The notes beneath the pieces are model-generated. The model saw only the letters and a program-made list of their open reading frames with translations. It searched no databases and was not told the origin of the DNA. Of a stretch of 63,650 nucleotides of DNA, positions 24,464-32,920 are shown one piece after another. The number at the start of each line of letters is the position of its first letter. Position 1 is the stretch's first letter. Origin of the DNA: Niabella drilacis (GTDB lineage: Bacteria > Bacteroidota > Bacteroidia > Chitinophagales > Chitinophagaceae); contig NZ_FMZO01000012.1 of NCBI RefSeq assembly GCF_900101395.1, forward strand, positions 1-63,650, written 5' to 3'. A program made the position numbers and the translations under genes.

Positions 24464-26341
24464 CTACTTCCAGTCCCTAAGCGGCACTGTCTTCGCATCC
24501 ACCTTTGAGGCGTTATTTTCCGGAACCAACCGTACCACAAAGCGTTTGCTGCTGGCTGCAGGCAGTTGAGCTTCAAAACCTACCAGCACCGTACCCGGGT
24601 TGGGCGCATCGTAATCGTTAACAGGTGCTGTGCTCCAGGTCTTCAGGGTAACCGGCTGATCGGCCAGGATCTGCATCCGCAGCGTTTTGCCATTCTTTTT
24701 TAACAGTACCTCGTTGGATGATGTTATTTCCACGGTTGCCGAAGTGAGCATACGCCACTGCATATGTACCGGGTGATCGCCGGTTTCAATCTCGTCCTGT
24801 ATCAGCCCATAAGCCTTATCCTTCAGCGCTACCCCTCGTACTGCACGTTTTACCTGTCCTTTATAAACAGGCGAAAGGTCCGATTGGGCAAAACTAAATT
24901 CCGGACGGTCCCCATATTGCGTAATGGCTGTTACGCCCTCCATACGCTGTAAGCTATCATCAAACGTAAGAGTATTGTGCGCATAATTGGTATACCGGAA
25001 AACCGTCCAGCGCTGGGAATTTTGTGTACGCTGCCAGATATTCAGCCCTTTTGATTCCAGCGATTCGTAGTTCTGCATACCAAAATCCATGGCCCAGCGA
25101 ACGCCTTCGGCTTCAAACACGAAGGAACCTTCATCCATATGAGCGTGATTTACAAATGGAGATCCTGCTTTAAAACCCATAAACAGTGCATCCGGGTTGG
25201 TCCAGCCGGTACGCATCATGACCACCGGGCTGGCACCACGGCCTTCCCAGAACGTTTTTTCCGGCGGTGTAACACCCGCTTCCGCCAGCTGTTTGCCCCA
25301 TAAAAGGAGCGTTGGCAAAAAGCGATCGCCTTCCAGTGCCCTCCTGTTTTTATCACTGTGCAGGAATTGCAGCTCATTCCATGCCAGCGAGGGCCGTTTT
25401 AGTTTTTTTGCAAACCAAAGCATTGCGCCGTTGGATTCTGCACCGGGACCGGAATCTGCATAGTTAAACGGCAACCCACTGGGTGCAATCATGTGTTGAA
25501 AATAATCCGCTGTTTTGAGGAAGCCCGGCAGCGCGCTCAGCCCCTGGTCTCCCCCGGTCAATTGTTCCAGTGCATCCAGGAAAAATACATTATACGTGGT
25601 TCCATAGCTCCAGTACCCGTATCCTTCCGGGTAAGCGCCGTCCGGCGCATATTGCTTCATGGGTATCCTGATCGATTCAACAGCACGGCTGATCACCGCG
25701 CCGCATAGCTGCGGATCCGATTCAAAAACAGCAAATGCCCCATAAGCCAGGCCGGCATTGCAAACCTGGTTCCAGTTATTTTCTACCTTGAGCCAGTAAT
25801 TATATTTAGTATCAAAGGAAGTCCGGATTCCCTTCTCCAGGATCGCGTCTTTGATCTTCTTTCTTGAATCCGGGGACAGTTCGTTGTATAACCAGTCGTA
25901 CCCAATGGCCGCGGCCATGGTCATTTCCGCCACATCCAGGTAATGTGTGGGGTTCCAGTCAGCAAAAGAGCTGATCGTTAACAATTGCTGTTCCGCCGCA
26001 TCCCGGTACTTTTTATTTCCGGTCATGCGCCAGGCATAGGAAAGAAAAAAGATCCTGCGGATCGCCTCCCTCGAAACCGAGAGCAGCCGCTTCCCTGTTT
26101 TTTTATGCTCCAGCGGTGCCGCTGCACAGATCCGGTCCGATGCCTCCAGCAGCAACCCGTGCACCCGTTCCAGATCCGGGTTTTTACCGATCGCCGATTG
26201 CACCTGCGCTTCCTCCCCTTTTGCAAGCAGCAACCGCGGATGCGCCTTTCCCGCTATCCCATCCGTTAAGCCTTCCTGTGAAAAAGCAGTAGTACACAAT
26301 AAAAGCAATAACCAGCAAACCAGGCGCGCAATCGGTTTCAT
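24464..26341 (-). CDS. Heparinase II/III-like polysaccharide lyase
   Basis: 625 residues with a signal peptide (residues 1-22, ending TAFSQ). An alpha/alpha toroid domain (about 60-330; YDWLYNELSPDSRKKI, NNWNQVCNAGLAYGA) leads to a beta-sandwich with the heparinase II/III-type segment FVNHAHMDEGSFVFEAEGVRWAMDFG near residue 395, where HAHMDEGSF supplies the active-site histidine region. It should act in the periplasm or outside, eliminating a uronic acid from an acidic polysaccharide and leaving an unsaturated end. It is divergent from the GH88 gene at 26448, whose product acts on exactly such ends. The substrate (glycosaminoglycan, alginate or other uronan) cannot be told. Confidence 0.87.
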   Translation of the reverse strand: MKPIARLVCWLLLLLCTTAFSQEGLTDGIAGKAHPRLLLAKGEEAQVQSAIGKNPDLERVHGLLLEASDRICAAAPLEHKKTGKRLLSVSREAIRRIFFLSYAWRMTGNKKYRDAAEQQLLTISSFADWNPTHYLDVAEMTMAAAIGYDWLYNELSPDSRKKIKDAILEKGIRTSFDTKYNYWLKVENNWNQVCNAGLAYGAFAVFESDPQLCGAVISRAVESIRIPMKQYAPDGAYPEGYGYWSYGTTYNVFFLDALEQLTGGDQGLSALPGFLKTADYFQHMIAPSGLPFNYADSGPGAESNGAMLWFAKKLKRPSLAWNELQFLHSDKNRRALEGDRFLPTLLLWGKQLAEAGVTPPEKTFWEGRGASPVVMMRTGWTNPDALFMGFKAGSPFVNHAHMDEGSFVFEAEGVRWAMDFGMQNYESLESKGLNIWQRTQNSQRWTVFRYTNYAHNTLTFDDSLQRMEGVTAITQYGDRPEFSFAQSDLSPVYKGQVKRAVRGVALKDKAYGLIQDEIETGDHPVHMQWRMLTSATVEITSSNEVLLKKNGKTLRMQILADQPVTLKTWSTAPVNDYDAPNPGTVLVGFEAQLPAASSKRFVVRLVPENNASKVDAKTVPLRDWK

Positions 26342-26447
26342 AACTTATATTTTGGACTAAAAATACTTAAGTAATCAGGATTATTACCGGAACCTCATAT
26401 TTTTTATTATTTTGCCCGTTGATCACTTAACTTTTAAACTTCTGTAG

Positions 26448-27635
26448 ATGAAACGTTTTTTTCAATCGGGAATTGTTGCGGGGCTGATGTGCTGCTTTTT
26501 AAACGCGGGGGCCCAAAAAGATATGCGGGCGCTGATCAGAAAGGATGAGGCGTTTGCGGCCAGCCAGTACAAACTGCTGATGAAAAACGTGCCGGCGGAT
26601 AAAATGCCCCAGAACTATGACCCTGCCAAAGATCAGCTGGTGGCTTCTGCTACCGATTGGTGGACCAGTGGTTTTTATCCCGGTACCTTATGGCTGATCT
26701 ATAAGGCAACTAAAGACCCGCAGATCCTGGCTGAAGCAAAGAAACGGCTGGTATTGGAGGAACCAATCCAATATTATACAGGGAATCATGATATCGGATT
26801 TATGATCTTTTGCAGCTTTGGCAATGCCTATGCAATCACCAAAGATCCTCGTTACAAAAAAGTGATCCTTACCGCCGCCGAAACCGCTACCAAACGGTAC
26901 AAGCCGGGAATGAAAGCGATCCAGTCATGGAATAAAAGCAAAAAATTCAATGCGCCCGTGATCATCGATAATATGATGAACCTCGAATTGCTGGAATGGG
27001 CTTCCCGTAACGGCGGCAGTAAACGACTGGCCGAAATTGCGGAGAACCATGCCAACACTACATTGAAAAATCATTTCCGCCCGGATGGCAGCAGCTATCA
27101 TGCCGTGGATTATGACACCGCCACCGGAGCCGTTCTAAAGAAGGTAACCCACCAGGGATACGCAGACGAATCGGCATGGGCACGCGGACAGGCATGGGGG
27201 CTCTATGGCTATACCATGATGTACCGCTTTACCAAAAAGCCCGAATACCTGGCGCAGGCGCATAAGATCGCTGCATTTATCCTGAATCATCCCAACCTGC
27301 CGAAGGACAAAGTTCCGTATTGGGATTTTAATGCCCCGGATATCCCCGATGCGCCGCGGGATGTATCGGCAGCAGCGGTAATGGCATCTGCCCTTTTGGA
27401 ATTAGCCCAATACAGCAATCAAAAGCAAAAAGCCGCTTATATTGCGGACGCTGCTATCATGATCCGGTCGATGTCTGCCAGGTACAAATCACAGCCGGGC
27501 GGCAGCAAAGGCTTTATCCTTACCCAAAGTGTAGGGCATTTGCCAGGAAAATCAGAAGTGAACGTATCCTTATCTTATGCCGACTATTATTATATGGAGG
27601 CCCTGGAACGGTATAAGGAGTGGATATTGAAATAA
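26448..27635 (+). CDS. GH88 unsaturated glucuronyl hydrolase
   Basis: 395 residues with a signal peptide (MKRFFQSGIVAGLMCCFLNAGAQ). The alpha6/alpha6 barrel of glycoside hydrolase family 88 is recognised by D115 in GNHDIGFMIF, D174 in IIDNMMNLELL and the later segment GYADESAWARGQAWGLYGY. The enzyme hydrates and releases the unsaturated 4,5-uronyl residue left by polysaccharide lyases, in the periplasm. It is paired head to head with the heparinase-like lyase across 106 bases, so both probably respond to one regulator. No SusC/SusD pair is in the window. Confidence 0.92.
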   Translation: MKRFFQSGIVAGLMCCFLNAGAQKDMRALIRKDEAFAASQYKLLMKNVPADKMPQNYDPAKDQLVASATDWWTSGFYPGTLWLIYKATKDPQILAEAKKRLVLEEPIQYYTGNHDIGFMIFCSFGNAYAITKDPRYKKVILTAAETATKRYKPGMKAIQSWNKSKKFNAPVIIDNMMNLELLEWASRNGGSKRLAEIAENHANTTLKNHFRPDGSSYHAVDYDTATGAVLKKVTHQGYADESAWARGQAWGLYGYTMMYRFTKKPEYLAQAHKIAAFILNHPNLPKDKVPYWDFNAPDIPDAPRDVSAAAVMASALLELAQYSNQKQKAAYIADAAIMIRSMSARYKSQPGGSKGFILTQSVGHLPGKSEVNVSLSYADYYYMEALERYKEWILK

Positions 27636-27709
27636 CTTTTTTTGCATATATTTATGTTGCTAATTCAGGTTGATCGGCTACCAGGTAATGAAAATATACC
27701 CAGCAACTA

Positions 27710-27872
27710 AGAGCCTGTTTAAATTTTATTGATAGAATTTATTATGAAGCTATTTTGGAGCGAAACAAGGAAAATTTTGCAGGCATAGTAGGCCACTATG
27801 GCGAAAAATTTAACGCAGTTGCAGCCCAAAACAGCCATAATAAAGCCATTGAATGAATTTTAAACAGGCTCT
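27710..27872. mobile_element. 163-bp palindromic MITE
   Basis: The ends are inverted repeats, AGAGCCTGTTTAAA at 27710-27723 and TTTAAACAGGCTCT at 27859-27872. The similarity continues inward: comparing the left half with the reverse complement of the right half gives matches almost to the centre (TTTATTATG, then CTATTTTGG/CTGTTTTGG, AAATTTT, CATAGT around AGGCC). The whole unit can fold into one long hairpin and has no coding capacity, as expected of a miniature inverted-repeat transposable element. TA dinucleotides flank the ends, hinting at a TA target, but a target duplication is not certain. Confidence 0.8.
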
Positions 27873-27986
27873 ACAATGCAGCGCCACTTACAAATATTAA
27901 GTTCCGCAAGTTTACAGCTGACATGAAAACACCGGGCAATACTGAAATTATCGATTTATAACTTTTAAGCGAACCTTTCAATTGGG

Positions 27987-28015
27987 TTTAAAATACTAAA
28001 AATCAGTATTTTAAA
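27987..28015. promoter_or_regulatory. Perfect 11-bp inverted repeat, candidate operator of the TAC operon
   Basis: TTTAAAATACT (27987-27997) and AGTATTTTAAA (28005-28015) are exact reverse complements around AAAAATC. It lies 59 bases before the ATG of the first gene, the expected place for binding by a dimeric XRE antitoxin such as the one encoded at 28616. It may also overlap the promoter. Binding is inferred. Confidence 0.55.
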
Positions 28016-28074
28016 ATCCTTTCTGAAATTATTTAACTTAAAAGTGAAATAGAATGTCAATAATTCAGTTATAA

Positions 28075-28611
28075 ATGAATACATTTGTGATAGGTATATG
28101 GTATGATGAAGGAAGGCTTTGCACGTTCTATACAGTTAGCTGGGTTTTAGATAATGATCCGGCACTTCCTGAAACAGACAGGTTTTTTGACAAATATGCT
28201 GTGCCCGGGCATCCACTCGAAGAAAAAGCCATGCAATTGTTCCGGCTGATAACCGAAAGCATTGGCAACAGGTATGGAGCTGTTGACGATTTTTTTGACC
28301 GGCTTGTAAATAAGGCACAGGAATTGCCGCCAAAACCCAAAAGATGGGTGGAAGAAATAAAGGACTTAGGCATTAACTTCCCGCTCAGGTTATTTTGTTA
28401 CCGGATAACTGAGCAAATCGTAGTTCTTTTTAACGGAGGCATTAAAGAATCAACAACAACCCAGGAAAGCAAAGATTTAAGTATGAAGTTTTATGAGGCC
28501 CAAACCTTTGCTAAAAAAATTGAGGAAGCCCTTCAGGCGGGGCTGATTGAAATTTCAAAAGACAAAAGATATTTACAAAACTTTGACGGAACACCCCACA
28601 TAATATTATAA
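28075..28611 (+). CDS. Putative HigB/RelE-like toxin of a TAC system
   Basis: 178 residues, cytoplasmic. Residues 101-125 read NFPLRLFCYRITEQIVVLFNGGIKE: two beta-strands resembling the RelE/HigB core pattern (RLxY-x-I-x-IVLLxGFxKK), preceded by a helical stretch (VDDFFDRLVNKAQELPPK). The N-terminal 70 residues are an unusual extension not found in small HigB toxins. RelE/HigB toxins cleave mRNA on the ribosome; the basic residues of the usual active site are only partly recognisable, so activity is not proven. It is the first of three tightly linked genes, four bases before the XRE antitoxin gene. I assign the role mainly from context plus this core; a different toxin fold is possible. Confidence 0.62.
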   Translation: MNTFVIGIWYDEGRLCTFYTVSWVLDNDPALPETDRFFDKYAVPGHPLEEKAMQLFRLITESIGNRYGAVDDFFDRLVNKAQELPPKPKRWVEEIKDLGINFPLRLFCYRITEQIVVLFNGGIKESTTTQESKDLSMKFYEAQTFAKKIEEALQAGLIEISKDKRYLQNFDGTPHIIL

Positions 28612-28615
28612 AACA

Positions 28616-29029
28616 ATGAGAAGCAAAACCGTAGATAGATTGCTAAAAAGCACGCCCAAAGATGTGGAGATCTTTGTAGATTGGTATGCCGATCTGGTTG
28701 TTCGTATTAACCAACTATTGAAAGACCAGGGCATCAACAAAAAAAAACTGGCTGAAAAGCTGGACAAGAAGCCTTCTGAAATTTCAAAATGGTTAGGCGG
28801 TGGGCACAACTTTACATTGCGTTCACTGGCAAAATTGTCGGCCGAACTGGGAACGCCGCTACTGGAAGTGCCTAAACAAAAAGCCCATATGGAATTTACA
28901 GAAGATGGATTCATATGCAGGGTGCACACTTTTGTGAGCTACACCAAGTTCAATAAAAAAGCCGGCGAGAATACCTGGCAGTTTGCGGAAAAGGCAGAAC
29001 TATATAATGAAGCTACCAATGTCGGATAA
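28616..29029 (+). CDS. XRE-type antitoxin with long C-terminal tail
   Basis: 137 residues. A helix-turn-helix of the XRE/HigA type covers residues 28-85 (VVRINQLLKDQGINKKKLAEKL, KPSEISKWLGG, TLRSLAKLSAELGTPLLEV). It should bind operator DNA and repress its operon. Beyond it a tail of about 50 residues (90-137) is rich in exposed aromatics (F94, F99, F106, Y109, F112, W121, F123); in HigA-type antitoxins of known TAC systems such a tail is a chaperone-addiction segment. The gene is four bases after the toxin gene and overlaps the SecB-like gene by 11 bases, indicating cotranslation. Confidence 0.8.
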   Translation: MRSKTVDRLLKSTPKDVEIFVDWYADLVVRINQLLKDQGINKKKLAEKLDKKPSEISKWLGGGHNFTLRSLAKLSAELGTPLLEVPKQKAHMEFTEDGFICRVHTFVSYTKFNKKAGENTWQFAEKAELYNEATNVG

Positions 29030-29501
29030 GCACCTGTTTGACCCTGAAAAAACTGTTTTTCTCGATTTCAAAATGATCAAGGGGCAGGCCGATACTCCTG
29101 AAAACTTTGACATCAGTAAAGTATTGGGCTATCAGTTAGACAATTCACTGCAATTAGGATTTAATCTTAATGACAAATTAGCCAAAGTTGATTTTTTTAT
29201 AAGCGTCAAAACTGACAGTAAAGGGAAAAACAAAAATGAGGCATCCGGCATTTTTCACCTGGTATTTATCTATCAAATTGAAAATTTAGAAGCACTTGCC
29301 ATACCAGATAAAAATAAACTTCTGAAGATAAATTCAGGATTGGCAAACGCACTTTCCTCCGTTACCTATTCCACTTCAAGGGGAATTTTATTGACAAGGC
29401 TGCAAGGAACAGCGTTCCAAAATTTTGTGTTGCCCATTATAAACCCCAATAAGTTGCTGCATAGTGAAAGAGCGGGATCAACATTTTTAGAATCGCGCTG
29501 A
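29019..29501 (+). CDS. SecB-like chaperone of the TAC operon
   Basis: 160 residues from ATG 29019. The second half follows the SecB pattern: a strand (FHLVFIYQIENLEALAI), a helical stretch where housekeeping SecB has NxLFPYARExI (here ANALSSVTYSTSRGILLTRL), then TAFQNFVLPIINPNKLL corresponding to GTFPxLxLxPVNFDALF. The first half has beta-strand segments (TVFLDFKMIKG, SLQLGFNLND, KVDFFISVKT). SecB is a cytosolic holdase; SecB-like proteins next to HigBA stabilise the antitoxin. In-frame ATGs at 28983 and 29007 are possible starts, but 29019 gives a short overlap and no odd N-terminus. This is not the housekeeping secB by context. Confidence 0.72.
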   Translation: MSDKHLFDPEKTVFLDFKMIKGQADTPENFDISKVLGYQLDNSLQLGFNLNDKLAKVDFFISVKTDSKGKNKNEASGIFHLVFIYQIENLEALAIPDKNKLLKINSGLANALSSVTYSTSRGILLTRLQGTAFQNFVLPIINPNKLLHSERAGSTFLESR

Positions 29502-29580
29502 GTATTCCTTTTGTGAGCCGATACGTTATATCCGTTTATGGCTATCCCGGGCCATGGTGCCTCATGAATCAATGTATTTT

Positions 29581-30741
29581 TTATACTAACGTATGCACCC
29601 CTTCTGCGATCACCGAAGAGAATACGCCCGGCTTGTAGCCGATCTTTGCTTCATACGCCGCGGTTACCTTTTCTGCAAAATCATCAAAGCACTCCTGTTT
29701 GATCAGCGCAATAGCGCAGCCGCCAAAGCCGGCGCCCGTCATCCTTGCCCCAATGCAATCCTTATAGGTTCTGCAAAAATCAACAATGGTATCCAGCTCT
29801 ATCCCGGATACTTCATACAGTTGCTGCAGGGAATCATGCGAAGCATACATCAATTTTCCAAATCTTTCGATATCACCGCTGGTAAGCGCATCCTTTGCTT
29901 TTTTTACCCGGTCGTTCTCTGCAATCACATGCAGGGCCCGCTTTTCCAGTACCGGATCATTCAGCAGGGCTTTGTTCTGTTCAAAGTCTTCAACACGGAT
30001 CTCTACCAGGTGCTGCACCGGAAATTTTTCCCGGAACCGCTTTAAGGCTTCCCGGCATTCGCTGAACCGCTCATTGTATTTAGACTCCACGAGTTTACGG
30101 GGTTTATTGCTGTTGATGATCGCCAGCACATAATCGCCGATCTCAAAAGGCAGGTATTCATATTCCAGCGTACCGGTATTGAGTAAAACGGCATGGGCTT
30201 CCTTCCCCATGGCTACAGCGAACTGATCCATGATGCCGCTGTTGAGCCCCATAAAATCGTTCTCTACGCTTTTGCCCAGTACCGCCAGGTCCACTTTAGA
30301 AAGTCCTCCTTCAAACAATTCATTCAATGCAAAAGCAGTCAATACCTCAATGGATGCGCTGGAAGATAACCCGGATCCGACGGGCAGGTTACCCGAAAAC
30401 AGGAAATCAAGACCGGTGATCTCTTTCCCTTTTTTCTGGAACTCATGGATCACCCCCAACGGGTAGTTGAACCATTCCGGCCCCTGTTTGCTATACCCAT
30501 CCTGGCTAAAAGCAATAGCTGCAGTTTCGGGGAAATCCAGTGCACGAAAACGGAACTGCCGGTCTTCATTTTTAGCTACCAGTAAAGTAGTGCCTAAAGA
30601 AATGGCACAGGGCATCACCTGTCCGCCGTTGTAATCAATATGCTCCCCGATCAGGTTTACCCGGCCCGGACAAAAGAAAATATGTGCCGCCGGCTTATGG
30701 TAAATTTTTTCAAATTCTTTTTGCAAATCTCCGATGGTCAT
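29581..30741 (-). CDS. galK: Galactokinase
   Basis: 386 residues, full length. Phosphorylates galactose at C1 with ATP in the cytoplasmic Leloir pathway. The GHMP kinase motifs are clear: the galactokinase signature PGRVNLIGEHIDYNGG (residues 25-40), the ATP loop PVGSGLSSSAS and the C-terminal motif GARMTGAGFGGCAIAL. Divergent from galM at 30777 across 35 bases, so both likely share control. galT and galE are not in the window. Confidence 0.96.
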   Translation of the reverse strand: MTIGDLQKEFEKIYHKPAAHIFFCPGRVNLIGEHIDYNGGQVMPCAISLGTTLLVAKNEDRQFRFRALDFPETAAIAFSQDGYSKQGPEWFNYPLGVIHEFQKKGKEITGLDFLFSGNLPVGSGLSSSASIEVLTAFALNELFEGGLSKVDLAVLGKSVENDFMGLNSGIMDQFAVAMGKEAHAVLLNTGTLEYEYLPFEIGDYVLAIINSNKPRKLVESKYNERFSECREALKRFREKFPVQHLVEIRVEDFEQNKALLNDPVLEKRALHVIAENDRVKKAKDALTSGDIERFGKLMYASHDSLQQLYEVSGIELDTIVDFCRTYKDCIGARMTGAGFGGCAIALIKQECFDDFAEKVTAAYEAKIGYKPGVFSSVIAEGVHTLV

Positions 30742-30776
30742 AACAATTATATTATTTTTATCAAAATTAAACGTTC

Positions 30777-31817
30777 ATGATTGAAATAACTGAGCAGCTT
30801 GCCACGCAGCATCCCAATGGAAAAAATGTGTATGTGTTCACCCTCAAAAACGGTTCCGGTACAGAAGCAACGGTTACGAATTACGGCGCGATTATCATGT
30901 CGATAAAAGTACGGAAATCGGATGGAACTTTTAATGATATTGTTTTAGGATTTGATACTCCCGCAGAATACTGGTCCGGGGAATACCTTAAGAATTATCC
31001 CTATTATGGGGCTGCCATCGGGCGGTATGCCAACCGGATCAATCATGCCGCCATTACCATCGATGAAAAGAATTATCCCTTAAACAGTACGAATCCCGGT
31101 TATCAATTACATGGTGGCGTTGAAGGATTTGATAAGAAAGTCTGGGATAAGATGTCCGCAACAGACGGCCATGTGGTATTGCAATATAAAAGCCCGGATG
31201 GTGAAGAAGGATATCCCGGCAACCTTACCGTGCAGATCATTTTTTCGTTGAATGAAGACAATGAATTCAGCTATGAATACCGGGCTACAACGGATCAGCC
31301 CACCGCTGTAAATATTACCCACCACAGCTATTTCAACCTGAACAACGGCAAGGGCCGTATCGATCAGCAGCACCTGCGCATTCACGCATCGCATTACCTG
31401 GAACAGGATGCCAACTATTGCACCACCGGCAATGTGCTTCCGGTAAAGGGCACCCGGAACGACTTTAGCAACTGGAATGAAACCGGTAATATTGAAAACC
31501 CGGAGCAGGGCATTGATATCAGCTATCCCCTGGACAACCCGGGAATACACCAGGTAGCAGCAGAGGCCTGGTGCGATGAAGAAGCTGTAAAACTGGAGGT
31601 ATATACCACCGAGCCGCTGGTACATCTGTACAATAGTTACGGCTCCCCGGAGATCAAAGGAAAGAACGGGCAGCAATACACCGCCTTTTCTGCATTCTGT
31701 TTCGAAACACAGGTGCATCCCAATGCGATCAACATTCCCTCCTTTCCTAATACGATCCTGCATCCGGGCGAAGTATACCAGACAAAGACGACGTACAGAC
31801 TTACGGAGAAAGACTGA
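30777..31817 (+). CDS. galM: Aldose 1-epimerase (mutarotase)
   Basis: 346 residues, no signal peptide. Interconverts alpha and beta galactose or glucose. The family motifs are present: GRYANRINHAAITID, the histidine loops NITHHSYFNLN (catalytic His) and YQLHGGVEGFDKK, and the catalytic Glu in SAFCFETQVHPNAIN. It forms a divergent pair with galK, consistent with galactose use. It ends before the alcohol dehydrogenase gene, with an inverted repeat between them at 31829-31865. Confidence 0.94.
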   Translation: MIEITEQLATQHPNGKNVYVFTLKNGSGTEATVTNYGAIIMSIKVRKSDGTFNDIVLGFDTPAEYWSGEYLKNYPYYGAAIGRYANRINHAAITIDEKNYPLNSTNPGYQLHGGVEGFDKKVWDKMSATDGHVVLQYKSPDGEEGYPGNLTVQIIFSLNEDNEFSYEYRATTDQPTAVNITHHSYFNLNNGKGRIDQQHLRIHASHYLEQDANYCTTGNVLPVKGTRNDFSNWNETGNIENPEQGIDISYPLDNPGIHQVAAEAWCDEEAVKLEVYTTEPLVHLYNSYGSPEIKGKNGQQYTAFSAFCFETQVHPNAINIPSFPNTILHPGEVYQTKTTYRLTEKD

Positions 31818-31828
31818 GCCATTAGCTT

Positions 31829-31865
31829 TCAGCAATCAGCCTTTAGCTTTTAAGCTGATCGCTGA
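31829..31865. terminator. Inverted repeat between convergent galM and the alcohol dehydrogenase gene
   Basis: TCAGCAATCAGC (31829-31840) and GCTGATCGCTGA (31854-31865) form a stem with 11 of 12 pairs and a T-rich 13-base loop. Position between two convergent genes suggests a bidirectional terminator, though no long T-run follows. Confidence 0.45.
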
Positions 31866-31868
31866 TAA

Positions 31869-32912
31869 CTAAAGCGTAGCCAGGTCGATCACAAACCGGT
31901 ACTTTACATCGCTTTTTAATACGCGTTCGTAAGCCGTATTTACATCTTTGATATCGATCAGCTCGATATCACTTGTGATATTATGCTCCGCACAATAATC
32001 CAGCATCTCCTGCGTTTCGGGAATACCGCCGATGGATGATGCGGTCAGTACCCGGTTACCCCGCATTAAACTGTTCCCTGCAATGCTTAAAGGCTCCGGT
32101 GGTAATCCCACGCAGATCTGCACGCCATCTGTTTTAAGCATTTGCAGGTACCGATTATAATCATGCGGAGCGGAAACGGTGTCGATGATAAAGTCAAAAT
32201 AACGGTCAAGGCTTTTTACCTGTTCCGGGTCTTTTGTCAGCACAAATTTATGTGCCCCCAGGCGTTTGGCATCGGCCTCCTTGGAAGGAGAAGTGCTCAG
32301 CATGGTGACTTCGGCACCAAAGGAAACGGCAAATTTTACGGCCATATGCCCAAGGCCGCCCAGCCCCAGCACACCTACTTTATGTCCTTTTCCTACTTTC
32401 CACTTACGCAGTGGTGAATAAGTGGTGATTCCCGCACAAAGCAGCGGCGCCACTCCTTTCAGATCCAGTTTATCGGAAACATGCAGTACAAAATGCTGGT
32501 CGCAAACGATCTTATTGGAATACCCGCCGTAGGTAACCGACCCGTCTTTATCGCGTGAATTGTAGGTCCATACGGTTTGCTTATTATCGCAGAACTGCTC
32601 CTGGCCATGATCACAGCTATCGCAATGCTGACAGGAATTGACCATACAGCCAATACCCGCCAGTTCGCCTACCTTAAATTTAGAAACGTTTGCACCCACG
32701 GCTGTGATGCGGCCAACAATCTCATGTCCCGGTACAATGGGATAGATGGCCGGTCCCCATTCGCTGCGTACCTGGTGAATATCCGAATGGCAGATACCAC
32801 AGTATAAAATATCGATCAGCACATCATCCGCACCAACTTCCCGGCGTTCAAACTCCCAGGGCTGCAGGGCATCGGTTTTGCTATGAGCGGCATATCCTTT
32901 TGCGTTTATCAT
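31869..32912 (-). CDS. Zinc-dependent alcohol dehydrogenase (CAD/YahK type)
   Basis: 347 residues, cytoplasmic medium-chain dehydrogenase using NADP(H) or NAD(H). Catalytic zinc ligands are C41 (CGICHSD) and H63 (GHEIVG); the structural zinc cysteines are C94, C97, C100 and C108. The Rossmann motif GLGGLGHMAVKFA follows. The closest pattern is the cinnamyl-alcohol-dehydrogenase group (YahK, YjgB), which reduces aldehydes. It is a single gene whose upstream region is five 21-bp tandem repeats, so its control may be unusual. Confidence 0.92.
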   Translation of the reverse strand: MINAKGYAAHSKTDALQPWEFERREVGADDVLIDILYCGICHSDIHQVRSEWGPAIYPIVPGHEIVGRITAVGANVSKFKVGELAGIGCMVNSCQHCDSCDHGQEQFCDNKQTVWTYNSRDKDGSVTYGGYSNKIVCDQHFVLHVSDKLDLKGVAPLLCAGITTYSPLRKWKVGKGHKVGVLGLGGLGHMAVKFAVSFGAEVTMLSTSPSKEADAKRLGAHKFVLTKDPEQVKSLDRYFDFIIDTVSAPHDYNRYLQMLKTDGVQICVGLPPEPLSIAGNSLMRGNRVLTASSIGGIPETQEMLDYCAEHNITSDIELIDIKDVNTAYERVLKSDVKYRFVIDLATL

Positions 32913-32920
32913 TCTTTTGT

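Noticed and set aside
29581-31817. Full galactose operon
   Set aside because: Only galK and galM are present; galT and galE were looked for nearby and not found.
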